From a virus, in the IMG/VR virus record IMGVR_UViG_3300044639_001067, positions 1 through 21,564 of that record: a stretch of DNA of 21,564 nt; one strand, given 5' to 3'. The notes below the pieces were generated by a model, which ran no database searches, was not told the origin of the DNA, and was given only the letters and a program-made list of their open reading frames with translations. A program made the position numbers and the translations under genes. Within the stretch, counting starts at the first letter, position 1. The number at the start of each line of letters is the position of its first letter. This document shows positions 16,020 to 21,564 of the stretch, in pieces.

Positions 16020-16886
16020 ATGACTCAAACGCAATCGTCTAATTTAACTAATCCACTGGCTAGACACTTTAGACAACCAGTGATCTACACTAAACTACCT
16101 AGCCGCGGACAATATTGGCCAGAAGGCAGCTTAGAATTGTCTATGACTGGTGAGTTACCTATCTTAGCTATGAGCACTAAAGACGAAATTATCTTAAGAA
16201 CACCTGATGCGCTGTTAAACGGACAAGGTGTTATCGATGTAATACATAGTTGCTGTCCTAACATCAAAGATGCATGGAATATGCCTAGCATCGACGTAGA
16301 TAGTGTTATTATTGCTATACGTATTGCCAGCTACGGTAATAAGATGGATTTCTCAAGTACATGCCCACATTGTAATACAGAGCACGACTATGCTATTGAC
16401 CTAGGTGTGGTATTAAATGGAATCGAAACTCCGAACTATAAAAAGGCCATCGAAGTTGACAATCTTAAGATTAAACTGCGCCCACAACCATACTTTAGTC
16501 TTAATAAAACCAACATTATTGCCTTTGAAGAACAACAATTATTAAGATCACTACAGCAGACTGGTGATTCTGCCGAAGATGTGCAGACAAAATTCAACAG
16601 TCAATTAAACAAACTAATTGATCTTAACATTATGATTGCTGCAGACAGTACAGAAAGCATTGAATTAGAAGATGGTCAAGTAGTAACTGACGGTAACTAT
16701 ATTAAAGAATTCTACTCAAACTGCGATAATAAAACAGTCAAAGCTGTTAAAGCTCGATTAGACGAATATAACAAACAGGCCAATATTAAACCATTTACAG
16801 TGACCTGTGGCAATGAAGAATGTGGTAAAGCCTTTGAGATTGATATTGTGTTTGACTTTGCAAGTTTTTTCGGAAAAGGCTCTTAG
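16020..16886 (+). CDS. 26: Baseplate hub protein, T4 gp26 family
   Basis: A 288-residue baseplate protein. The N-terminal block NPLARHFRQPVIYTKLPSRG (residues 11-30), the strand region ELPILAMSTKDEIILRTPD (45-63) and NGQGVIDVIHSCCPNIKDAW (67-86) match the T4-like baseplate hub family that includes gp26. Two cysteine pairs (C115/C118 in CPHC, C263/C268 near the C-terminus) look like a split zinc ribbon. A ribosome site, AGGAA, lies about seven bases before the ATG. It is followed 20 bases later by the gp51-like gene, the same order (26-51) as in T4. T4 gp26 is shorter (208), so the C-terminal zinc-ribbon part may be an aquatic-phage extension. Confidence 0.85.
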   Translation: MTQTQSSNLTNPLARHFRQPVIYTKLPSRGQYWPEGSLELSMTGELPILAMSTKDEIILRTPDALLNGQGVIDVIHSCCPNIKDAWNMPSIDVDSVIIAIRIASYGNKMDFSSTCPHCNTEHDYAIDLGVVLNGIETPNYKKAIEVDNLKIKLRPQPYFSLNKTNIIAFEEQQLLRSLQQTGDSAEDVQTKFNSQLNKLIDLNIMIAADSTESIELEDGQVVTDGNYIKEFYSNCDNKTVKAVKARLDEYNKQANIKPFTVTCGNEECGKAFEIDIVFDFASFFGKGS

Positions 16887-16906
16887 TCTTAGATAACGCC
16901 GAAGTT

Positions 16907-17101
16907 GTGGCCTTAATTGAAGGTTACGACAAGGACATAAGAGCCCTTAAAGATGATGCGTTACGTATGTGTTGGTATATGCGTGGTGGGTTATCTTATG
17001 ACGATAGTATGCTGTTAAGCAATACAGAAAAAGAAATCATCAACAAAATAGTAAAAGACAACTTAGAAACCACTCAAAAGAGCCATTTGCCATTCTTCTA
17101 A
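16907..17101 (+). CDS. 51: Baseplate hub assembly protein, gp51-like (64 aa)
   Basis: A short protein directly after gp26. Its sequence ALRMCWYMRGGLSYDDSMLL, then EKEIINKIVKDNLETTQKSH and the end LPFF, fits the C-terminal block of gp51-type proteins in aquatic T4-like phages. T4 gp51 itself is far longer (about 249). GTG at 16907 is the only standard start near the beginning. The open frame extends back over the gp26 stop, so the true start may be a little upstream at a non-standard codon. No strong ribosome site is seen, and coupling to gp26 is likely. gp51 is needed for hub assembly but is not a structural part in T4. Confidence 0.65.
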   Translation: MALIEGYDKDIRALKDDALRMCWYMRGGLSYDDSMLLSNTEKEIINKIVKDNLETTQKSHLPFF

Positions 17102-17133
17102 TTAAGTAACCTTATTAATTCCATTGCATAAAC

Positions 17134-17141
17134 TCTAAATA
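17134..17141 (+). promoter_or_regulatory. Possible late box TCTAAATA
   Basis: TCTAAATA (one mismatch to NATAAATA) lies 47 bases before the ATG of the small membrane protein. A short inverted repeat (CACTG/CAGTG, 17149-17164) lies between them. Confidence 0.3.
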
Positions 17142-17187
17142 ACTTACCCACTGTGCAAGCAGTGTTGGTATAACGGAGGTCCTATTA

Positions 17188-17421
17188 ATGGAAATCTTAG
17201 CAACAATTAAGAACTGGGCAGGCGCCCTTGCTGATACGATAGTTAGTGTTTTAGCTTTAGCTATCGTTCTAGAAGTATTATTCAAGGGAGCAGCTATCCC
17301 ATTCTTACCAGCTACAGACGTTATTGGTGGTGTAACAGAGATTGTTAAATCATTAGGAGCAGAAGGGGTTGTTGGTTTAGTGGCAGTGTGGGTACTGTAT
17401 TCAATTTGGAAAAACAAATAA
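17188..17421 (+). CDS. Small two-helix membrane protein (77 aa), holin candidate
   Basis: Two hydrophobic segments (about residues 14-32 and 58-74) flank a polar turn containing AIPFLPATDVIGG. The C-terminus (WKNK) is short and basic, so the protein probably lies in the inner membrane with both ends on the same side. GGAGGT, a nearly perfect ribosome site, lies seven bases before the ATG, which points to high expression. An intrinsic terminator follows 22 bases after the stop. Size and layout would fit a class II-type holin, but I see no lysis partner in the window. A membrane or virion-associated role is equally possible. Confidence 0.65.
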   Translation: MEILATIKNWAGALADTIVSVLALAIVLEVLFKGAAIPFLPATDVIGGVTEIVKSLGAEGVVGLVAVWVLYSIWKNK

Positions 17422-17443
17422 TTAGTTTTTTCTGAGTTCTAGG

Positions 17444-17475
17444 AAGGGCATAGTTTAACAGCTATGTCCTTTTTT
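17444..17475 (+). terminator. Intrinsic terminator after the gp26-gp51 transcript
   Basis: A 10-bp stem AAGGGCATAG / CTATGTCCTT (one G-T pair) with an eight-base loop, followed by a run of six T. On the minus strand the odd pair becomes A-C and no T run follows, so it works rightward. Confidence 0.85.
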
Positions 17476-17491
17476 GTTGTCTATTCGTTTT

Positions 17492-17940
17492 AGATGTCTT
17501 ACGACATCTGCTTTATCGCTTGCGCTCTAAAGCCTTTTCTTCTATTCTTTATTAAGTTAATTTACTTTGAATTAATGTAAGCTCTTAAACGTTATCATCC
17601 AGATATCAGTCACAATTTACCTGTCCGAGGCAAATTGCAACTGTCGCATCATCCGAGTACGGCATCACACTAACTATAAGAGATTGCTTTCAATAGCACG
17701 GAGGCGGTCAGCCTGTACCCCCTACTCTAGATTTCTCTGGCGGTAGCTCATACAGTCGTAGTTAGCCAACTGTCGTTTTGCTCCCAGGTCGATATGTTAC
17801 GGAGCCTGGATCATTCGGCTTTTACACCTATTGATATTGCCATTGCCGTCATGTGTGTAGTCTTATCTACACGTTCCACGTGCGGTACTTAAACGTAGCA
17901 CGATCCCCTCATGACACAGATCACATCTGCATTAGTGGCT
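17492..17940 (-). ncRNA. Candidate structured RNA, family unknown (about 450 nt)
   Basis: No protein frame covers this stretch, yet it is richer in G+C than its surroundings (33 of 60 bases at 17701-17760) and dense in helices. On the minus strand, 5' to 3', I see CAGAT/ATCTG (17917-17929). Next, a closing helix GTCATG/CATGAC (17910-17915 with 17848-17853) holds two hairpins, CGTGC-TAC...GTA-GCACG (17879-17902) and GTGTAG/CTACAC (17855-17872). A 10-bp hairpin CAATTTGCCT/AGGTAAATTG (17613-17637) contains one G-U pair. Two abutting hairpins close the 3' end: GCTTTA-GA-GC-GCAA-GC-GA-TAAAGC (17510-17533) and AGATGTC-GTAA-GACATCT (17492-17509). The two C(GNRA)G loops, the tandem G-A mismatches and the G-U pair exist only on the minus strand. 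The ends are approximate. An AATAAATT box (17944-17951), one mismatch from the late consensus, may be its promoter. No known family was recognised. Confidence 0.65.
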
Positions 17941-17949
17941 AATAATTTA

Positions 17950-18384
17950 TTACTTTGTAATTTTTAAATCTTTTACGGAATTTTTACCAAGTTTTAATTG
18001 AATAATGCCGTTGTAGTTGTTTTCACGCAACAAGACATCTTCCTTAAATTGGTAATAGGCTTCCAAGTAATTAGTTTCGCCTCTTGAGCTACACAGATGT
18101 ATAATCTCACGAGTAAATTTCTCTTTGCCTAGTTGCTCAATATCTTCTATTAAGCGGTGTGATGAGCCCCAATAATCTTTCCAGTCTGTTTCTATGACTT
18201 CGTGTCGTTTATTTTTCTTGCCTTTTAGAGGTGGTCTCTTTTTGATGGTAGTAAAGTACTTGCGGCCAATATAATCATGACCATTTGTTGTGTTGGTTAT
18301 TCTATATATAAAGCCATAATAGGTTTGAATATCCTCAGAGTCAAATATTACACCATTGTACGTCCAAGGATATTCATATGCCAT
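17950..18384 (-). CDS. GIY-YIG endonuclease, SegE-like
   Basis: A 144-residue single-domain nuclease. GFIYRITN (residues 24-31) and YIGRKYF (38-44) form the GIY-YIG pair with the conserved Arg R41. DYWGSSHRLIEDIEQLGKEKF (70-90) and NYLEAYYQF (105-113) with the metal-binding Glu candidate E108 complete the fold. Such proteins are widespread in aquatic T4-like phages and related to T4 Seg homing nucleases, but here no extra DNA-binding domain or intron is seen. The ATG lies eight bases after the upstream stop, and an AATAAATA box falls in that short region (18390-18397). The stop is directly followed by the candidate RNA on the same strand. The function may be mobility or host-DNA cutting, and sequence cannot separate these. 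Confidence 0.75.
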   Translation of the reverse strand: MAYEYPWTYNGVIFDSEDIQTYYGFIYRITNTTNGHDYIGRKYFTTIKKRPPLKGKKNKRHEVIETDWKDYWGSSHRLIEDIEQLGKEKFTREIIHLCSSRGETNYLEAYYQFKEDVLLRENNYNGIIQLKLGKNSVKDLKITK

Positions 18385-18389
18385 AAGTC

Positions 18390-18397
18390 TATTTATT
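18390..18397 (-). promoter_or_regulatory. Possible late-type box AATAAATA
   Basis: The minus strand reads AATAAATA, partly inside the stop codon region of the upstream 63-residue gene and only five bases before the nuclease ATG. A transcript from it would have almost no leader, so it may be a chance match. Confidence 0.25.
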
Positions 18398-18584
18398 TCG
18401 TTGCCTTAGCAGCATTTTTCTTCTCTTGAATTTCTGCACGGCGGGCCTTAGTTAGCTTGCCTAGGTCACCTAAAGCTCCACGAGCACGAGTTCCTGCTGC
18501 GCCTACTCCTTTGCCTTCAAATTTCTCATTTTCTGCTAGGTATGCATCATATGCTGCTACGATTTGTTCATGTGTTGTTGCCAT
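18393..18584 (-). CDS. Small basic histone-like (Hc1-type) protein, 63 aa
   Basis: The N-terminus is MATTHEQIVAAYDAYLAENE, and the rest is rich in Lys, Arg and Ala, including GTRARGALGDLGKLTKARRAEI (core, 31-52) and ending KKNAAKATK. The spacing of A-x-R-x-R...L-x-K-x-x-K...R-x-E-I resembles the Hc1-like histone H1 family of bacteria and phages. That points to DNA or nucleoprotein binding. AAGGAG lies nine bases before the ATG. It sits in a tight row with a second basic protein and the radical SAM gene. The family call is from pattern only. Confidence 0.6.
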   Translation of the reverse strand: MATTHEQIVAAYDAYLAENEKFEGKGVGAAGTRARGALGDLGKLTKARRAEIQEKKNAAKATK

Positions 18585-18595
18585 TTTACTTCTCC

Positions 18596-18766
18596 TTAGT
18601 GTTGTAACATTGCTTGTTTACGAGCAATTTCTTTTGAAATCTTTACTTTGTTTTTCTTTTGTTGCGTTTTTTCTAATAATGCTGTTAGTTGCGTAACGTT
18701 AAGCGGACCTAATCTAGGTTTGCCTGTACGTGTCTGCATAGGATTGCCTTTCTTCTTAACTGCCAT
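18596..18766 (-). CDS. Small basic conserved phage protein (56 aa)
   Basis: Reads MAVKKKGNPMQTRTGKPRLG, then PLNVTQLTALLEKTQQKKNK and a basic helical end with stop TAA at 18596-18598. The central GPLNVTQLTALLEK resembles hypothetical proteins I recall from aquatic T4-like phages. The protein has no Cys or membrane segment. AAGGAG lies six bases before the ATG and overlaps the stop codon of the upstream radical SAM gene, so translation is coupled. Nucleic-acid binding is plausible from the charge alone. The function is unknown. Confidence 0.7.
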   Translation of the reverse strand: MAVKKKGNPMQTRTGKPRLGPLNVTQLTALLEKTQQKKNKVKISKEIARKQAMLQH

Positions 18767-18775
18767 AACTGCTCC

Positions 18776-19792
18776 TTACCATTCTGTTGCGTACGATTGA
18801 TTTACCACTGCTTTATTACATTTAGTCCTACATTCCGACCTGGAGAAAATTTCAAACTCTTCTCGCCAAAATTCGTCAGTTAAGACCTCATTTAATGATC
18901 TTTGATTAAGATCGAACTGCTTTTTGCTTACATCTAACCACTCGTTGTTGTGTGCGTATCTATTTGCCACCCAACAGCAGGGAAACAAATGTCCTTGACT
19001 ATTAACAAATAGCCCTTTATTGCCAATACTACACAACGGAGTTACTTTGCCAAACGTAATCGCTTGGTTATATAATTTTAAATTAGTTTTTGCACCAATG
19101 GTGCTTTCTCTACGTTCGTTAAAATGGGTAAACACACGTTGAAATCTGTGGTCACTACTAATTAACTCGTCTCTAGGCTGCAGCGAGTCGCCTTCTGGGT
19201 ATATACTATATACTTTATGGAACTTTGTACTTAAAGTCAACTGAAATTGATCAAATCCTAGTTCTTTAGCCAACAGCTTCATATCTTCTAGCTTATCTTG
19301 ATTAAAACTAAAAGCAATGGCATCCCAGGTCATATAAACATGGCTACTTCCACGCAAAGTAGTAATGCCTTGTATGATACTAGCCCAATCGCTGTTTACA
19401 CGATACTGCTCGTTGCTGGCTTGATCCCATCCGTCTAAACTAAAGTGTACATGATCGTCTTGATCTAATGTCTGACCTAGTCTACTCCACCAATCTATAT
19501 TCTTATAGCTACCATTGGTAACAATAACAAACTTAACTGGCTTTATACTTTTAATATATTCAATGACATCTATTAGATCATGCGCATAGATAGGATCACC
19601 ATCGTCACCACAGAATGTAATCTTTTCTACATTAGACAGTATAAACTCTGGAGTAAAGTTCTTTTTAAAGAACTCTAACCGTAATTCTGTATTGACTAAA
19701 GTATCGGGCACTTCTGTGCGAGCACAACGCAGGCACTTTAATGTACACTTGCTAGATATCTCAATGTGCCAATGCCAGGTTGCTAGTTTCAT
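18776..19792 (-). CDS. Radical SAM enzyme with SPASM-type C-terminus (338 aa)
   Basis: CTLKCLRC at 16-23 gives the CX3CX2C cluster site for the 4Fe-4S centre that cleaves S-adenosylmethionine. CGDDGDP (61-67), TNGS (92-95) and FSLDG (117-121) fit the core barrel motifs. The C-terminal part has C254, then C272-C273 in PCCWVANRY, then C321 and C325. This matches a SPASM or twitch auxiliary-cluster region, as in enzymes that modify peptides or proteins. The ATG overlaps the gp46 stop (ATGA), so the two are co-translated. Substrate unknown. Possible targets are a phage or host protein, or a small peptide. Two short genes follow directly, but they lack Cys and look like basic phage proteins. Confidence 0.85.
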   Translation of the reverse strand: MKLATWHWHIEISSKCTLKCLRCARTEVPDTLVNTELRLEFFKKNFTPEFILSNVEKITFCGDDGDPIYAHDLIDVIEYIKSIKPVKFVIVTNGSYKNIDWWSRLGQTLDQDDHVHFSLDGWDQASNEQYRVNSDWASIIQGITTLRGSSHVYMTWDAIAFSFNQDKLEDMKLLAKELGFDQFQLTLSTKFHKVYSIYPEGDSLQPRDELISSDHRFQRVFTHFNERRESTIGAKTNLKLYNQAITFGKVTPLCSIGNKGLFVNSQGHLFPCCWVANRYAHNNEWLDVSKKQFDLNQRSLNEVLTDEFWREEFEIFSRSECRTKCNKAVVNQSYATEW

Positions 19793-21561
19793 TTTACTTC
19801 TACATCATTGTTATAGGTTGTAAACCCATTTTCTTTTACCACAGTTAAAATATTGTTCACACGACCAGCAAGTTCATCTTTATGCGACACTAACCAAATA
19901 GATTTGTTATTCTCTCTAGTCATTTTCTTAAGGATAGCTAAGGCATTTTCAACACCTGAAGTATCCATGCCCGAATCGACGAGCTCATCAATAAACAATA
20001 AGTTAATTGGTTGATATAAACTTTCCCATACATCACGGAATGCCCATGACAAGCTAAGGATAAGTCTATTACGTTCACCACGGCTCAAGTTATCAAAGTC
20101 TAACTCTCGTCCCAGTTCTTGTATTTCTACACTTAGATCGTTTAGGAACTTAACAGAGTGCGGTAAGCCAATCTTATCTAAGTAGTATCCTAGGCGTGCG
20201 TTTAAGTAGCTTAGGTTTTGGTCAATAATACGTTTACGTATAAATGAATCTTTGTTTGTTAATAGTTTCAATAAAAACTCTTGATGCTCTTTAACACGCA
20301 TTAGTTTATTCATTACAGCATAATCAATTTCAGCCAGGGCTGTGGTCTTCATTTCCTCAATCTGTTCATCGTAAGGATCAGTTTCGGCAATCTTACCTGC
20401 TAATTGCCCTTGCAAACTCGCCACAGTACTACGGTGATGGATTGCATCTTCTTCTTTATCGTAGAATACTTTTGGTTGTTGACCTAATTCACCTAATTCT
20501 TGTTTAGCTATTGTTAACGCTTGTAGATCTGTTTCGTGCTGGGTATGCAACGTTTGTACTTCACGTAAGCTGATTTCTTTAACTCCTAACATCTCTGAGT
20601 GCTTGTCGTCGTGTAGATCTTGTCCACAGCTACTACATTTATGATCTCGCAGTAACGCAATGTCGGCTTCTACCTTCTGTATATTTTTAGTTTCGCGGGT
20701 TAGGTCTTGATCAGCACGCAGTATCGCCTTATCTAAGTCGGCAATGTCTTTACGTGTTTGATTGTAAGTAGTCAATGCCTTGTGTGCTGCAATTTCTGTA
20801 TCAATATCAAGCTCTAATAAATTATCTAGTGCAGTTTGTAGTTTGCTTACATCTTCTGTGTGTTTGGTAGTCCACAAGTTTTGTCGACGTTTTAGGCTCT
20901 CAATTTGCTCTTGAATACGGCCATTTGCGTCAGTTATGGCCTTAATATTGAACTCTTCTTGCTGAATTGCATCCTTAGTAGCCTTACCCTGCTCTTTCAG
21001 CGAATCTGCCTTTTCACTTAATAATGTAATACCAAGTAGTTGTTCGATAATAGTACGTTGATCGTTGGCCTTAAGACTTAAGAACGGCTCAGTGTAGGTA
21101 TTAAGTGCTACAATATGTTTAAACATATCATGGCTCATACCTAGCAAGCGTTCAATTTCGGCTTGCGTTTCACGGCTATCGCCTTGGCTGTTATCATCCT
21201 TGGCTTCTTGTTCTTGTTCGCCGATATAGAATTTAAGTACATTTGACTTACGACCGCGTTCGATACGATAACTTTCTCCATTCACTTCGAAGTCGATGGT
21301 AACCAACATGCCTTTGGCATTAGTTTTATTAATTAAGTTATCTTTTTTAATATTTGTAAGTGCTGTGCCATATAAGCCGTACGACAATGCGTTAATGATA
21401 GTAGTCTTGCCTGTACCATTGCGTGCCCCGCTGTCGTCTCCACCTAAGTCAATGTTCTCGCCTAAGACCAAAGTTAGGTCTTGACGATCAAACTCAACGG
21501 CTTGTGTAGCATTGCCCACGCTCATAAAGTTGCGTACTGTTAAATTCTTTATTTTAAACAT
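19789..21561 (-). CDS. 46: Recombination endonuclease subunit, T4 gp46 (Rad50/SbcC-like)
   Basis: The ATPase partner of gp47 in the exonuclease that resects DNA ends for recombination-dependent replication. The Walker A region is SGARNGTGKTT (44-54). A long coiled coil (about 180-400) is interrupted by a zinc hook, CSSC (309-312). The ABC signature LSRGERNRL is at 492-500, Walker B LLFIDE at 521-526, the D-loop at 529-533 and the switch His at H560. The length of 590 is close to T4 gp46 (560). The whole gene is present, with the ATG three bases from the window end. gp47 would be expected just beyond the right edge. It heads the minus-strand gene row 46, radical SAM, two small proteins, GIY-YIG nuclease. 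Confidence 0.97.
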   Translation of the reverse strand: MFKIKNLTVRNFMSVGNATQAVEFDRQDLTLVLGENIDLGGDDSGARNGTGKTTIINALSYGLYGTALTNIKKDNLINKTNAKGMLVTIDFEVNGESYRIERGRKSNVLKFYIGEQEQEAKDDNSQGDSRETQAEIERLLGMSHDMFKHIVALNTYTEPFLSLKANDQRTIIEQLLGITLLSEKADSLKEQGKATKDAIQQEEFNIKAITDANGRIQEQIESLKRRQNLWTTKHTEDVSKLQTALDNLLELDIDTEIAAHKALTTYNQTRKDIADLDKAILRADQDLTRETKNIQKVEADIALLRDHKCSSCGQDLHDDKHSEMLGVKEISLREVQTLHTQHETDLQALTIAKQELGELGQQPKVFYDKEEDAIHHRSTVASLQGQLAGKIAETDPYDEQIEEMKTTALAEIDYAVMNKLMRVKEHQEFLLKLLTNKDSFIRKRIIDQNLSYLNARLGYYLDKIGLPHSVKFLNDLSVEIQELGRELDFDNLSRGERNRLILSLSWAFRDVWESLYQPINLLFIDELVDSGMDTSGVENALAILKKMTRENNKSIWLVSHKDELAGRVNNILTVVKENGFTTYNNDVEVK

Positions 21562-21564
21562 AAG

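Noticed and set aside
17476-17949. tRNA, tmRNA, RNase P or group I/II intron in the structured region
   Set aside because: No T-loop GGTTCGANTCC, cloverleaf or CCA end was found. There is no tmRNA 5' or 3' pairing or tag with a stop, no RNase P GAGGAAAGTCC block, no group I P/Q/R/S elements and no group II domain V. No interrupted exon pair flanks it either.
1-21564. CRISPR array, insertion sequence, integrase or attachment site
   Set aside because: No spaced direct repeats, transposase-like proteins or flanking inverted repeats were seen in reading the window.

Overview
The window is a segment of a T4-like contractile-tailed phage (myovirus) genome. Six neighbours on the minus strand have the T4 capsid-module order: portal gp20, a gp67-like small protein, an acidic gp68-like core protein, protease gp21, scaffold gp22 and major capsid protein gp23. 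Baseplate proteins gp26 and gp51 and recombination subunit gp46 are also present. The DNA is AT-rich, and several proteins (389-residue gp23, PKD-containing fibre protein, compact gp51, zinc-ribbon gp26) resemble aquatic T4-like phages rather than enteric T4. The host cannot be determined from this window.

Layout, left to right. (1) 1-6139, minus strand: six Asn/Thr/Gly-rich virion surface or fibre-type proteins, the first cut by the window edge, with late-promoter-like NATAAATA boxes at three breaks. (2) 6289-7375, plus strand: two unrecognised genes behind a near-consensus sigma70 promoter and ended by a strong bidirectional terminator; this looks like an early host-directed cassette set into late genes. 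(3) 7442-13334, minus: head module gp20-67-68-21-22-23. (4) 13397-15976, minus: a tape-measure-type protein. (5) 16020-17421, plus: gp26, gp51 and a small two-helix membrane protein, ended by a terminator. (6) About 17480-17949: no protein gene, but a strongly structured candidate RNA read from the minus strand. (7) 17950-21561, minus: a GIY-YIG (SegE-like) nuclease, two short basic proteins, a radical SAM/SPASM-type enzyme and gp46, tightly packed with stop/start overlaps or strong ribosome binding sites.

Late genes appear to be driven by a T4-type late box (NATAAATA), seen 20-80 bases upstream of several starts on both strands. At 15974-16009 two such boxes face each other, so the first bases of the tape-measure and gp26 transcripts would overlap.

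The item I consider most worth following up is the candidate RNA of about 450 nt at 17492-17940 (minus). It ends in two back-to-back hairpins, each with a C(GNRA)G loop and one with tandem G-A mismatches. It also has a 10-bp hairpin containing a G-U wobble and a compact three-way junction. I could not match it to tRNA, tmRNA, RNase P, or group I or II introns.
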